From the NCBI GenBank assembly GCA_036015235.1, contig CP107926.1, positions 6,695,501 to 6,759,500 on the forward strand: 64,000 bases of DNA, written 5' to 3'. Made by a program: the position numbers and the translations under genes. Below, in pieces: positions 17,374-26,938 of the stretch (positions are counted from its first letter, which is position 1; every line of letters starts with the position of its first letter). The stretch is from Streptomyces sp. NBC_00433. GTDB taxonomy: Bacteria; Actinomycetota; Actinomycetes; Streptomycetales; Streptomycetaceae. The notes beneath the pieces are model-generated. The model had not been told where the DNA came from and made no database searches. It worked only from the letters and a program-made list of their open reading frames with translations.

Positions 17374-18207
17374 ATGCTCCCCACGTTCGTCATCGGACTC
17401 CGCGAAGGACTGGAAGCGGCACTCATCGTGGGCATCATCGCCTCCTTCCTCGCCCAGCAGGGCCGCAGGGACGCGCTCAAGAAGGTGTGGCTGGGCGTCG
17501 CCGCGGCGGTGGCGATCTGCGTGGCGGTCGCGATCGGGCTGCAGGTCTACTCCAGCGACCTGCCGCAGAAGCAGCAGGAGCAGTTGGAGACCGTCATCGG
17601 CGCCATCGCCGTGGTGATGGTCAGCTACATGGTGCTGTGGATGAAGCGGCACTCCCGCGACCTGCGCAAGGACCTGGAGGGCGCGGCCGGCCGTGCGCTG
17701 AGCGAGGGATCGGCCTCCGCACTGGTGACGATGGCCTTCCTCGCGGTGCTGCGCGAGGGCTTCGAGACCTCGGTCTTCCTGCTGGCCACCTTCAACGAGA
17801 GCGACAACCCCGCCTACGGCGGCACCGGCGCCGCGCTCGGCGTCGTGCTCGCCGCGGGCATCGGCTACGGCATCTACCGCGGCGGGGTCCGCATCAACCT
17901 CTCGCGCTTCTTCCGCGTCACCGGCCTGGTGCTGATCCTGGTCGCCGCGGGCCTGGTCGCCACCGCGCTGATGACCGCCGCCGAGGGCGGCTGGCTGGAG
18001 CAGGGCACCCGCGCCTTCGACCTGTCCTGGCTGGTGCGCCCCGGCACCCCGACCTCCTCGGTCGCCACCGGCGTGCTGGGCATCCAGCCCTACCCCGACT
18101 GGACGATGGTCGCCGGCTGGCTCGTCTACGCGATCCCGATGACGGCCGTCGTGCTGTGGCCGGCCCGCCGGCGTACGGCCAGGGCCCCGCAGCCCGTCGC
18201 CCACTGA
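17374..18207 (+). CDS. efeU: Iron permease EfeU (FTR1 family)
   Basis: The 277-residue integral membrane protein has about seven helices and transports iron across the cytoplasmic membrane. The two REGxE signatures of the Ftr1/EfeU family are present: REGLE at residues 10-14 and REGFE at 127-131. Each supplies a Glu essential for iron movement in characterised relatives. The N-terminus is the first permease helix, as expected. It is the first gene of efeU-efeO-efeB, preceded by two iron boxes; efeO starts 48 bp downstream. An ACCCCC run lies before the ATG and the Shine-Dalgarno (GAAGGA) is moderate. Confidence 0.95.
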   Translation: MLPTFVIGLREGLEAALIVGIIASFLAQQGRRDALKKVWLGVAAAVAICVAVAIGLQVYSSDLPQKQQEQLETVIGAIAVVMVSYMVLWMKRHSRDLRKDLEGAAGRALSEGSASALVTMAFLAVLREGFETSVFLLATFNESDNPAYGGTGAALGVVLAAGIGYGIYRGGVRINLSRFFRVTGLVLILVAAGLVATALMTAAEGGWLEQGTRAFDLSWLVRPGTPTSSVATGVLGIQPYPDWTMVAGWLVYAIPMTAVVLWPARRRTARAPQPVAH

Positions 18208-18254
18208 ACCTCTCGCCCGTCCCCGCAGCAAGCAACCCCCAACAGGAGCTGACC

Positions 18255-19436
18255 GTGACCCCCCGAGCCACCCACCGCCGCGCACTGGCCTGCGCGGCCA
18301 CCGTGATCACCGCAGGCCTGCTGATGACCGCCTGCGGCGGCGGCAAGGACGACTCGAAGGGCTCCACGCCCGCCGACGCCGACAACGCCGCAGCCAAGTC
18401 CTCCACCGTCAAGATCGACATCAGCGACAAGGACTGCGCGCCCACCCCGGCGACGGTCCCGGCCGGCACGGTGAAGTTCGACGTCGGCAACAAGGGCTCC
18501 GCGAAGGTCACCGAGGCCGAACTGCTCGACGGCGGCAAGATCCTGGGCGAGAAGGAGAACCTGACGCCGGGCCTGTCCGGCGACTTCACCCTCAACCTCG
18601 ACGCCGGCAAATACCAGGTCTACTGCCCGGGGGCGAAGACCGAGAAGACCGAGTTCACCGTCACCGGCACCGCCGAGAAGACCTGGAAGGACGAGCCGGC
18701 CCTGGTCACCGCCACCCGGCAGTACGCGACCTGGGTCACCGGCGAGGTCAGGGAACTGGTCACCGGCACCGACGCCTTCACCGCCGCGGTCAAGGCCGGC
18801 AAGACCGACGACGCCAAGAAGCTCTACGGCAAGGCGCGCGTCCACTACGAGCGCATCGAGTCGACCGCCGAGGTCTGGGGCGACATCGACGGCCGTATCG
18901 ACGGCCGCATCGACGACGCGGCCACCGCCGCCGACTTCACCGGCTTCCACCGCATCGAGCAGGAGCTGTGGGAGAAGAACTCCACCGCCGGACTCGGCAC
19001 GCTCGCCGACCGGTTGAGCGCCGACGTGCACGACCTCTACACCAAGGTGCAGAAGGTCGAGTACCAGCCGGCCGCCATCGCCAACGGCGCCACCGACCTG
19101 GTCAACGAGATCCAGTCCTCCAAGATCACCGGTGAGGAGGAGCGCTACTCGCACATCGACCTGCTCGACTTCGACGGCAACCTGGCCGGCGCCAACGAGG
19201 CGGTCAGCGTGCTGCTGCCGGTGCTCAAGCAGAAGGACCCGGCGCTCGCCGACACCGTGGCCCAGCGCTACCAGGCCACCGCCACCGCCCTCAAGGCGTA
19301 CGCGGCCACGCCCGGTTACGAGGACAGCGGCTACGTCGACTACAGCAAGGTCACCGACGCCCAGCGCCGCGTCCTGGCCCAGGCGGTCGACGCGTACGCC
19401 GAGTCGGTGTCGAAGATCGCCGGAAAGATCGCCTGA
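18255..19436 (+). CDS. efeO: EfeO iron-binding lipoprotein
   Basis: The 393-residue product has a lipoprotein signal ending LLMTAC, lipid Cys27. A cupredoxin-like domain follows (about 50-140; DISDKDCAPTPATVPAGTV), then an EfeM/imelysin-type helical domain to the end. The latter holds the metal-binding HxxE, His232 to Glu235 in GFHRIEQELW. EfeO is thought to bind iron outside the cell and deliver it to EfeU. The GTG at 18255 has AGGAG (18244-18248) at a fitting distance and directly precedes the signal sequence; the frame is open further upstream only as readthrough. EfeB follows after 2 bp. Confidence 0.94.
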   Translation: MTPRATHRRALACAATVITAGLLMTACGGGKDDSKGSTPADADNAAAKSSTVKIDISDKDCAPTPATVPAGTVKFDVGNKGSAKVTEAELLDGGKILGEKENLTPGLSGDFTLNLDAGKYQVYCPGAKTEKTEFTVTGTAEKTWKDEPALVTATRQYATWVTGEVRELVTGTDAFTAAVKAGKTDDAKKLYGKARVHYERIESTAEVWGDIDGRIDGRIDDAATAADFTGFHRIEQELWEKNSTAGLGTLADRLSADVHDLYTKVQKVEYQPAAIANGATDLVNEIQSSKITGEEERYSHIDLLDFDGNLAGANEAVSVLLPVLKQKDPALADTVAQRYQATATALKAYAATPGYEDSGYVDYSKVTDAQRRVLAQAVDAYAESVSKIAGKIA

Positions 19437-19438
19437 CC

Positions 19439-20773
19439 GTGACCCCGCCCCAGGGCCCCGAGCCCGACGACACGCCAGACATCACACCGGACGCCCAGCG
19501 CGACTCCGGTCCCGCCACCTCCGCCGTCAGCCGGCGCCGGCTGCTCGGGGCCGTCGGAGCGGGGGCGGCGGTCGCCGGCGCCGCCCTGGGCGCGGGCGGC
19601 ACCGCGCTCGCCAACCGCGACAGCGGCTCGGGCTCCGGCGCCCCGACCGGCCACGCCGCCCCCGCCACGGTCGACTTCCGCGGCGCCCACCAGGCGGGCA
19701 TCGCCACCCCCTCCCAGGACCGGCTGTGCTTCGCGACCTTCGACGTGGCGCCGAACGCGACCCGCGCCGACCTGGCCGCGCTGCTCACCACCTGGACCGC
19801 CGCGGCCGAGGCGATGGCCCTGGGCCGCCCGGTGCCCGGCGACGAGGGCGACCTCAACACCCCGCCCGACGACACCGGCGAGGCGGTCGGCCTCAGCCCC
19901 GGCCGCCTCACCATCACCATCGGCTACGGCCCGGGGCTCTTCGACGACCGCTTCGGCCTCGCCGCCCGCCGGCCCAGCGCCCTGCGGCCGCTGCCGAAGC
20001 TGCCCGGCGAGAACCTCGACCCGGCGGTCACCGGCGGCGACCTGTGCGTGCAGGCCTGCGCGGACGACCCGCAGGTCGCCTTCCACGCGGTACGCAACCT
20101 GCGCAGGCTCGGCTTCGGCACCGTCCTGCCGCGCTGGATGGAGCTCGGCTTCGGCCGCACGTCCTCCACCTCCCCCCAGCAGGCCACCCCGCGCAACCTG
20201 ATGGGCTTCAAGGACGGCACCCGCAACATCGACGCCCGCGACGAGAAGGTCATGGGCCGGCACGTCTGGATCGGCGAGGAGGAGCCGCAGCGGTGGGTAC
20301 GCGGCGGCTCCTACCTCGTCAGCCGCAAGATCCGGATGCGGATGGAGCAGTGGGACCGCGACCGGCTCGGCGACCAGCAGGACGTCTTCGGCCGCTACAA
20401 GGGCAGCGGCGCCCCGCTGACCGGCCACAGCGAGTTCGACACCCCCGACTTCGCCGCGAAGTCCGGCGGGCAGTACGTGATCCCCGACGACGCGCACATC
20501 AGGCTCGCCTCGCCCGAGAACAACAAGGGCCTGCGCATCCTGCGCCGCGGCTACTCATACACGGACGGCATCGACAAGGAGACCGGGGACCTGCTGGGCG
20601 GGCTGTTCTTCATCGCGTTCATGAACAGCCCCGACCGGTTCGTCACGCTCCAGCGGGTGCTGGGGGCGCACGACGCGCTCAACGAGTACATCCAGCACAT
20701 CGGCAGCGGCGTCTTCGCCGTGCCGCCCGGACTGGCCGCCGGCCAGGACTGGGGCGCGCAACTCTTCGGCTGA
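19439..20773 (+). CDS. efeB: EfeB, Tat-exported DyP-type peroxidase
   Basis: The 444-residue product begins with a Tat signal (SRRRLLGAVGAG then a hydrophobic run ending ALA) and continues as a dye-decolourising heme peroxidase. The family GxxDG motif is present as GFKDGT, with Asp259 the expected catalytic residue, and a heme-ligand His lies further on. In the Efe system this protein oxidises ferrous iron or draws iron from heme outside the membrane. The start is a GTG 2 bp after the efeO stop, implying coupled translation. The downstream intergenic region carries a copy of the dispersed GC-rich repeat. Confidence 0.93.
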   Translation: MTPPQGPEPDDTPDITPDAQRDSGPATSAVSRRRLLGAVGAGAAVAGAALGAGGTALANRDSGSGSGAPTGHAAPATVDFRGAHQAGIATPSQDRLCFATFDVAPNATRADLAALLTTWTAAAEAMALGRPVPGDEGDLNTPPDDTGEAVGLSPGRLTITIGYGPGLFDDRFGLAARRPSALRPLPKLPGENLDPAVTGGDLCVQACADDPQVAFHAVRNLRRLGFGTVLPRWMELGFGRTSSTSPQQATPRNLMGFKDGTRNIDARDEKVMGRHVWIGEEEPQRWVRGGSYLVSRKIRMRMEQWDRDRLGDQQDVFGRYKGSGAPLTGHSEFDTPDFAAKSGGQYVIPDDAHIRLASPENNKGLRILRRGYSYTDGIDKETGDLLGGLFFIAFMNSPDRFVTLQRVLGAHDALNEYIQHIGSGVFAVPPGLAAGQDWGAQLFG

Positions 20774-20814
20774 CGCCCCGCCCCCGGCAAGGCTCATTCG
20801 GGAGGGTGGGCGTT

Positions 20815-20912
20815 CTTCAGGGGCGCGGGGAACCGCGCGCGCGACCCACCACCGGGCCGCGGGCGAGCAACGCCACCGCAAGTGGCAATCACCCGGGGGC
20901 GCGGAGGGACCG
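20815..20912. repeat. Dispersed GC-rich intergenic repeat, copy 1
   Basis: This copy contains GGGGCGCGGGGAACCGCGCG (20820-20839) followed by a spacer and ACCGCAAGTGGCAATCACC. The same two blocks recur after fabF, after the pirin gene, before the peroxiredoxin gene, after the Ter HAD gene and before the recombinase. It follows efeB, so it may also act as a termination or mRNA-stability element. Confidence 0.7.
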
Positions 20913-20986
20913 GGGGAGATCACGGCTTCGCATCTATCACCCCCGGAGGGGAGGGCACGGCTGCTCCACGGCGCGAGCATGGGGCG

Positions 20987-23377
20987 ATGACCGTCGACGC
21001 GGGTGACGCCGAGCGCGAGCGGGCCGTGGAGGCCGCGCTGCGTGCGCTGGGGCTCGATGACAGGGCGCGGCTGCTGGCCGGGCAGGACATGTGGTCACTG
21101 CCCGCCTTCCCGGCGATCGGCCTGGGCTCGCTGGTGATGTCGGACGGTCCCATCGGGGTGCGCGGCAGGCGCTGGTCGGCCGAGGACCCGTCCGTGGCGC
21201 TGCCGAGCCCCACCGCGCTCGCGGCCTCGTGGGACCCGGAGCTGGCCCGCAGGGCGGGCCGGCTGCTGGCGCAGGAGGCGCACCGCAAAGGTGTGCACGT
21301 GCTGCTGGCACCCACGGTGAATCTGCACCGCAGCCCGCTGGGCGGGCGGCACTTCGAGGCGTACAGCGAGGACCCGCTGCTCACGGGGGCGATCGGCACC
21401 GGGTATGTGCGCGGGGTGCAGGAGGGCGGCGTCGGCGTCACCGTCAAGCACTTCGTCGGCAACGAGGCCGAGACCGACCGCTTCACCGTCGACAACCGCA
21501 TCGATCCGCACACCCTGCGCGAGCTGTACCTCGCACCCTTCGAGGCGATCGTCGCCGACGCCCGCCCGTGGGGCGTCATGGCCGGCTACAACGCGGTGAA
21601 CGGCGTCACCATGACCGAGCACGCCGAGCTGATCAACGGTGTGCTGCGCGGCGAATGGGGCTTCGACGGCGTCGTCGTCTCCGACTGGCTGGCCGCCCGC
21701 TCCACGGTCGGCGCGATCCACGGCGGGCTCGACCTGGCCATGCCGGGGCCGCACACCGTCTACGGCGAGGCGCTGGCCGCCGCGGTCAGGGCCGGCGAGG
21801 TGCCCGAGGAGCTGGTGGAGGCGGCCGCCAGAAGGGTGCTGCGGCTGGCCGCCAGGGTCGGGCTGCTCGACGGCGCCCCCGCGGCCGTCGCGCCCGCCGA
21901 CCGGCCCGCACCGGTCGACGGCGACGCGCTCGCCCGGGAGATCGCCGCCCGCGGCTTCGTGCTGCTGCGCAACGAGGTGCGGGACGAGGCCCCGGTCCTG
22001 CCGCTGGACACCGCCGCCGTGCACGGCGGCATCGCCCTGATCGGTGCCGCCGCGCGCGAACCGCGCATCCTGGGCGGCGGATCCGCGCAGGTCTTCCCCG
22101 GGCATGTGGTCTCGCTGCTCGATGCGCTGCGGGTCGAGCTGCCCGCGGGCGTGCAGCTCGGCTACGCCCTCGGCGCCGACCCCGGCGAGGAACTGGCGCC
22201 CGCCGCGGCCGGGTTCGCGCTGTGGGCGGTCGCCCGCGCGGCCGACGGGCGCGAACTCGGGTCCGAGGCGCTGCCGTCCGGGCAGGTGCAGTGGTTCGGC
22301 GAGATGCCGCCCGGTGTGGACTACGACGAGGTGCACACCGTCGAGGTGTGCGGCACCTTCACCCCCACGGCCAGCGGCGAACACCGCTTCGGCACCCGCG
22401 GCACCGGTGCCTTCACCCTCACCGTGGCGGGCGAAGTCGTCTACGACGGGCCGCAGTTCGACCCGCACTCCGACCCCTTCGAGGCCTTCTTCGGCCAGCC
22501 GACGCAGCGCGGCACGGTGCGGCTCGCGGCGTGCGAGCCGGTGGCGGTGAGCATGGTCCACACGCCGCCCAAGGATGCGGAACTTCCCGTCCAGGCCATC
22601 GGATGCAGCCTGCTGCACGGTGAACCCGAGCGGGACGAGGAGGAGTTGCTGACCGAGGCGGTCGCCGCGGCACGCGCCGCGTACACGGCGGTGGTCGTGG
22701 TCGGCACCACCGAGCGCGTCGAGTCGGAGGGCTTCGACCGGCGGGACCTGCGGCTGCCGGGGCGGCAGGACGAACTCGTCGCCCGCGTCGCCGCGGCCAA
22801 CCCCCGCACGGTCGTCATCGTCAACTCCGGTGCGCCGGTGGAGCTTCCGTGGCGCGGGGACGTCGCGGCGGTGCTGGTCTGCTGGTTCCCCGGGCAGGAG
22901 GGCGGCGCCGCGCTCGCGGACGTCCTGCTCGGTGCCGCCGAGCCCGGCGGGCGGCTCCCCACGACCTGGCCGGTCCGCCTCGCGGACGCGCCGGTCACCG
23001 AGGTCGAGCCGCGCTCCGGGGTGCTCACGTACGACGAAGGGGTCTTCGTGGGATACCGCGCCTGGCAGCGGCGCGGGGATCCGGCCCCCGCCTACCCCTT
23101 CGGGCACGGGCTCGGCTACACCTCGTGGGCCTACGAGGAGCTGGCCGCCGGGCCGGACTCCCCGGCGTCCGTCACCGTACGGGTCCGCAATGTCGGCCAC
23201 CGGGCCGGGCGCGAGGTCGTCCAGCTCTACCTCGCCGGCTTCGGCCTTGTCGGCTTCGCCTCCGTCACCGCGGCCCCCGGCACGGTGGCCGAGGCCACCG
23301 TCCCGCTCTCCGTGCTCCCCCCGGGCCCTGCCCGCCTGACCGCGGGCCCCCTCACCCTCACCCTCACCCTGCCGTAG
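20987..23377 (+). CDS. Glycoside hydrolase family 3 beta-glucosidase with PA14 domain
   Basis: The 796-residue product is a GH3 enzyme in the usual order. The N-terminal (beta/alpha)8 domain carries MSDGPIGVRG near the substrate site and the nucleophile Asp233 in VVSDWLA. The alpha/beta sandwich domain contains a PA14 insertion (about 410-530; TFTPTASGEHRFGTRGTG). A fibronectin-III-like end follows (YEELAAGPDSPASVTVRVRN). It releases terminal beta-linked sugars, probably glucose. No signal peptide is visible, so it acts on imported oligosaccharides. The ATG at 20987 has only GGGG before it; no sugar regulator or transporter gene is nearby. Confidence 0.92.
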   Translation: MTVDAGDAERERAVEAALRALGLDDRARLLAGQDMWSLPAFPAIGLGSLVMSDGPIGVRGRRWSAEDPSVALPSPTALAASWDPELARRAGRLLAQEAHRKGVHVLLAPTVNLHRSPLGGRHFEAYSEDPLLTGAIGTGYVRGVQEGGVGVTVKHFVGNEAETDRFTVDNRIDPHTLRELYLAPFEAIVADARPWGVMAGYNAVNGVTMTEHAELINGVLRGEWGFDGVVVSDWLAARSTVGAIHGGLDLAMPGPHTVYGEALAAAVRAGEVPEELVEAAARRVLRLAARVGLLDGAPAAVAPADRPAPVDGDALAREIAARGFVLLRNEVRDEAPVLPLDTAAVHGGIALIGAAAREPRILGGGSAQVFPGHVVSLLDALRVELPAGVQLGYALGADPGEELAPAAAGFALWAVARAADGRELGSEALPSGQVQWFGEMPPGVDYDEVHTVEVCGTFTPTASGEHRFGTRGTGAFTLTVAGEVVYDGPQFDPHSDPFEAFFGQPTQRGTVRLAACEPVAVSMVHTPPKDAELPVQAIGCSLLHGEPERDEEELLTEAVAAARAAYTAVVVVGTTERVESEGFDRRDLRLPGRQDELVARVAAANPRTVVIVNSGAPVELPWRGDVAAVLVCWFPGQEGGAALADVLLGAAEPGGRLPTTWPVRLADAPVTEVEPRSGVLTYDEGVFVGYRAWQRRGDPAPAYPFGHGLGYTSWAYEELAAGPDSPASVTVRVRNVGHRAGREVVQLYLAGFGLVGFASVTAAPGTVAEATVPLSVLPPGPARLTAGPLTLTLTLP

Positions 23378-23380
23378 CAC

Positions 23381-23422
23381 CGCCACCGGCCCCCGCACCG
23401 CGCGGGTGCGGGGCCGGTGGCG
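23381..23422. terminator. Hairpin between convergent GH3 and efflux genes
   Basis: Arms 23381-23399 and 23405-23422 pair over about 18 bp with one bulged base. The hairpin begins 4 bases after the GH3 stop and ends 14 bases from the efflux-gene stop, so it probably terminates both. Confidence 0.7.
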
Positions 23423-23435
23423 GCGCTCGGAGGGG

Positions 23436-24926
23436 TCAGACCGCGGCCAGGTCGGTGCGGGCCGGGGCCGGGGCGGGCTCGTCGGCGGCCGGGCGGGCCG
23501 CCCGGGGCAGGAAGAAGCCGAGCGCGAAGGCCAGCGCGATCAGGGCGGCCGTGCACAGGGCGGTCGTGGACGCCGCGTCCACCGCCGCGGCGGCGTGGCC
23601 CCGGCCCAGGACGTTGAAGAAGACCGTGCCCAGGGCGGCGATGCCCAGCGTCATCCCGAGCTGCTGCACGGCTTGCAGCGTCCCCGAGGCGGAGCCGATC
23701 TCGTGCGGCTCGACACCGCCGAGGATGATGTCGAAGAGGGGGACGAAGATCATGCCCATGCCGGCGCCCCCGACGACCAGCGGACCCGCGAGCTGCCAGG
23801 CCGTCAGGTCGGCGCCCGCGGTCTGGAAGACCCCGTAGAGGCCGAGGACCCCGGCGCCCATCAGCAGCAGGCCGATGTGCAGGACCTTCCTGCCCAGGCT
23901 GCCCATGAAGATCGCACCGCCCGCGGAGCCGAAGAGCGCGCCGACGGCCCAGGGCGCGGTGGCCAGCGCGGAGTGGAGCGCGGTGTAGCCGAGGCCGACC
24001 TGGAGGAAGACGCCGAGGGTGAGGATCATGCCGCCCATGGACGCGGTGAAGGCGATGGCGAAGGCGACGCCGGAGACGTAGGAGCGCTTGCGGAAGACGC
24101 TGGGCTCGACCAGCGGGCTGAGCCCGGCGCGGCTGCGCCGCACCTGGTGCAGGGCGAAGACGCCGAGGACCGGGATCGAGGCCGCGAGCATCGCCAGCGT
24201 CCAGCCGGGCCAGCCCAGTTCGCGGCCCTGGACCAGCGGGAAGACCAGCAGGAAGGCGCCGGCGCCGGCGAGCAGCACACCGAGCGCGTCGAGCCGCACA
24301 CCGCGGGCGGCGGGCGTGACGGCCGGCAGGAACCTCCAGCCGATCACCAGCGCGGCAAGACCGATCGGCAGGTTGATGCCGAAGATCATCCGCCAGCCGG
24401 CGCCGAAGAGGTCCGCGTGGATGAGGACACCCGCGACGACCGGGCCGAGCACCGCGGACAGGCCCATCAGCGGGCCGAAGATGCCCCAGGCCTTCTTGAC
24501 CTCCTGCGGCGAGAAGATCTCCCGCGGGATGGCGAAGCACTGCGGGATCATCACCGCGCCGAAGGCGCCCTGCACGATCCGGGCGGTGACGAGCATCGAC
24601 GGGTTCTGCGCCGCGGCGCAGACCAGCGAGCCGAGGACGAAGCCCGCCATCCCGGTGAGCAGCACCCGCTTGCGGCCGAACATGTCGCCGAGCCGCCCGC
24701 CGACGAGCAGGGCGACGGCCATCGCCAGGGTGTAGCTCGCGGCGATCCACTGCAGGTCGGCGTAGGAGCCGCCGAGCGACGTACGGATCGAGGGCGCCGC
24801 GACGTTCGCGATGGTCGAGTCCAGCAGGTCCATGACGCTGGCGGCGAGCACCGCGGTGTAGCCGAGCCAGCGGCCGGGCTGTGCGGCGGGCGAGGAGTCG
24901 GGAACGGGTTCCTTCGTGGTGTCCAT
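23436..24926 (-). CDS. DHA2-family (14-helix) MFS drug efflux transporter
   Basis: The 496-residue product has 14 predicted membrane segments and the pattern of the EmrB/QacA subfamily: DLLDSTIANVAAPSI in helix 1 (motif D1), LVGGRLGDMFGRKRV (motif A, loop 2-3) and GPVVAGVLIH (motif C, helix 5). It should export lipophilic drugs or cations using the proton gradient. The ATG at 24926 is preceded by TAGCGT ending 7 nt upstream, with no Shine-Dalgarno, so the mRNA may be leaderless. A GTG at 24935 would fall inside that box. No TetR-type regulator gene is beside it. Confidence 0.9.
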   Translation of the reverse strand: MDTTKEPVPDSSPAAQPGRWLGYTAVLAASVMDLLDSTIANVAAPSIRTSLGGSYADLQWIAASYTLAMAVALLVGGRLGDMFGRKRVLLTGMAGFVLGSLVCAAAQNPSMLVTARIVQGAFGAVMIPQCFAIPREIFSPQEVKKAWGIFGPLMGLSAVLGPVVAGVLIHADLFGAGWRMIFGINLPIGLAALVIGWRFLPAVTPAARGVRLDALGVLLAGAGAFLLVFPLVQGRELGWPGWTLAMLAASIPVLGVFALHQVRRSRAGLSPLVEPSVFRKRSYVSGVAFAIAFTASMGGMILTLGVFLQVGLGYTALHSALATAPWAVGALFGSAGGAIFMGSLGRKVLHIGLLLMGAGVLGLYGVFQTAGADLTAWQLAGPLVVGGAGMGMIFVPLFDIILGGVEPHEIGSASGTLQAVQQLGMTLGIAALGTVFFNVLGRGHAAAAVDAASTTALCTAALIALAFALGFFLPRAARPAADEPAPAPARTDLAAV

Positions 24927-24978
24927 GACGAACACGCTATGGCCCCATGCGGTCAGCTTCTGTCCGCATGCGGGGGGC

Positions 24979-25911
24979 TCACGACGCCGGTCGGAAGGCC
25001 ACCGCCGCCAGGAGCCTGGCCAGTTGCTCCTGGCCCTTCTCGTTCGGGTGGAACCAGTCCCAGGTGCTCAGCTCGTCGCTCCCGAAGTGGTAGCCGAAGA
25101 CCGCGCCGCCGTCGTAGCGGCAGCGCGCGTACTGCCCGCAGACCTGGCCGAGCACCCCGTTGTAGGCGACCACCCGGTCGTGGACGGCGGTGCGCCGGGA
25201 CACGGCGGAAGGGCTCTGCGAGTCCGGGTCGGCGAGCATGGACGGGCACAGGCCGAGCTTCCAGACCTCCTTGCCCAGCACGTTGGACCGGCCCACCGAC
25301 CACAGCCGCTGGAGGTCGGGAATGCTGGCGACCAGGATCTGGGTGGCCGGCAGCGTCTTGTGCAGATACGCCATCGTGGCGGCGAAGTCCCTGCGGAAGT
25401 GCGCGACCGAGGTCATCGTGCCGGGCCGTGACGTACAGGCGTCGTTCCCGCCGATCAGCACCGTCACCATGGCCGGCCGGTGGGCGGCCGCCGCCCGCGC
25501 CTGGGCGGGCAGGTCGGCGACCCGGGCGCCGGTGCCGGCCAGATTCCAGCTGCGGGTGGCGGGCGCGGCCGCGGTCAGCCGGCCGGCGATGCTTCCGACG
25601 CCGGTGCGCGAGCCGGTCGCCCAGGACACCTCGGGGCAGTCGGACAGCGGCTTGCAGGCGTCGAAGCCGCGGGTGATGGAGTCGCCGAGGGCGGCGACCG
25701 ACGCCGGGTGCACATTCCACGGGCGGGCGGGTGCGGCCGGGGCGGCGGGCGCGGGCTCGCGCGCGGAATGCGAGGTGTGTGCGGTGGGGGACCCGGCCGT
25801 GGGCGCCCGCCCGCCGTCCGGCGACGCGCCCGAGGAGCACCCGGAGACGCATCCGCCCAGCAGAGCGGCACCGACGGCCAGTGACAGGCCGCGTCGCAGC
25901 AGCGGTCGCAT
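24979..25911 (-). CDS. SGNH/GDSL-hydrolase lipoprotein
   Basis: The 310-residue product has a lipoprotein signal with lipobox LLGGC (Cys21), a Ser/Thr/Pro/Ala-rich linker, then an SGNH-hydrolase fold. Block I is ALGDSITRG (nucleophile Ser), the block III Asn is in IGGNDACT, and block V is DWFHPN with catalytic Asp and His. It is a probable membrane-anchored esterase or lipase; substrate not predictable. Cysteines in the mature part suggest disulphides as in Streptomyces SGNH lipases. The ATG at 25911 has GGAGGGAAG upstream; the frame stays open for 100 more codons but with no domain. Confidence 0.9.
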   Translation of the reverse strand: MRPLLRRGLSLAVGAALLGGCVSGCSSGASPDGGRAPTAGSPTAHTSHSAREPAPAAPAAPARPWNVHPASVAALGDSITRGFDACKPLSDCPEVSWATGSRTGVGSIAGRLTAAAPATRSWNLAGTGARVADLPAQARAAAAHRPAMVTVLIGGNDACTSRPGTMTSVAHFRRDFAATMAYLHKTLPATQILVASIPDLQRLWSVGRSNVLGKEVWKLGLCPSMLADPDSQSPSAVSRRTAVHDRVVAYNGVLGQVCGQYARCRYDGGAVFGYHFGSDELSTWDWFHPNEKGQEQLARLLAAVAFRPAS

Positions 25912-26174
25912 ACGGCTCTTCCCTCCGACGAGTGGGTGACATCCGGTAACAGCCCGACCGTACGTCACGTTCTGGGAGACGCCGCAAGGTAGCTTTTTCC
26001 CTGACACCCGGATCGATGTGACGGGAGGTCGGCCGCGACCGGGCGTCAAACCGCCAGTTGTTGTCCTGTTTGCCGCGAATAGTGCAGAATGTCTCTCATG
26101 TTGCCCCGGGAGCAGCCGGTTCGGGTGTTGAGGCCGCTGGGGAAGGCGAACCTCGTCCCACACTGGAGGTACCG

Positions 26175-26669
26175 GTGACGACACGTGGTGTTCTGTACGT
26201 GCACGCCGCACCGCGCGCGCTCTGCCCGCACGTCGAATGGGCCGTCGCGGGCGTCCTCGGCGTGCGCGTCAGCCTGGACTGGATCCGGCAGCCCGCCGCG
26301 CCGGGCACCTGGCGTGCCGAATTCTCCTGGCAGGGCGAACCGGGCACGGCGTCCAAGCTGGCGTCCGCGCTGCGCGGCTGGCACCTGCTGCGCTTCGAGG
26401 TCACCGCGGAGCCGTCGGCCGGCGCGGAGGGCGAGCGCTACAGTGCCACGCCCGAGCTGGGCATCTTCCACGCCGTGATCGGCATGCACGGCGACATCCT
26501 GATCCCCGAGGACCGGCTGCGCGCCGCCATGCAGCGGGCCCGCAGCGGCGAGGCCGACCTGGAGAGCGAGCTGTCCCGGCTGCTGGGCAAGCCGTGGGAC
26601 GACGAGCTGGAGCCGTTCCGCTACGCGGGTGAGGGCGCTCCGGTGCGCTGGCTGCACCAGGTCGTCTGA
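26175..26669 (+). CDS. DUF3145 family protein
   Basis: The 164-residue cytoplasmic product opens with TTRGVLYVHAAPRALCPHV, the characteristic start of DUF3145, an actinobacterial family of unknown function close to the fab cluster in Streptomyces. The length matches the family. GGAGGT (26165-26170) stands 4 nt before the GTG; this short spacing still fits since the family's conserved sequence begins exactly here. No catalytic motif is evident. The gene is divergent from the SGNH lipoprotein gene across 263 bp. Confidence 0.88.
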   Translation: MTTRGVLYVHAAPRALCPHVEWAVAGVLGVRVSLDWIRQPAAPGTWRAEFSWQGEPGTASKLASALRGWHLLRFEVTAEPSAGAEGERYSATPELGIFHAVIGMHGDILIPEDRLRAAMQRARSGEADLESELSRLLGKPWDDELEPFRYAGEGAPVRWLHQVV

Positions 26670-26739
26670 ACACGCGCGGGTCTTGCGGCCCGTACGCGGT
26701 CCGGCGCCGTGGTCCGGCCCGTGCGTGGCCCCTCCGCGC

Positions 26740-26868
26740 CCGGTGGCAGGGCGCCCGTCCCGGGCAGCGTGCGGGTCGCCCGCGCGTGGTCCGGCCTGCG
26801 CCTGGCCCGGCCGCGTCCGGTGGCAGGGCGTCCGTCCCGGGCAGCGTGCGGGTCGCCCGCGCGTGGTC
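26740..26868. repeat. Direct repeat, two 52-bp copies at 77-bp period
   Basis: Copies at 26740-26791 and 26817-26868 differ at one base (C/T) and both begin CCGGTGGCAGGGCG. A 25-bp spacer lies between them. A shorter echo, GTGGTCTGAC, occurs twice just after. The block fills the gap between the DUF3145 gene and the 3-hydroxyisobutyrate-dehydrogenase-like gene. No coding frame or hairpin explains the conservation. Confidence 0.85.
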
Positions 26869-26938
26869 TGACGCGTACGTGGTCTGACACGCGGTCAGCG
26901 CGCCGCCGGCGTCGCCCGGTCGGACGTAACCTGCCCTC

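Noticed and set aside
26740..26868. CRISPR array
   Set aside because: Only two long copies, no third unit, no short palindromic repeat and no cas genes.
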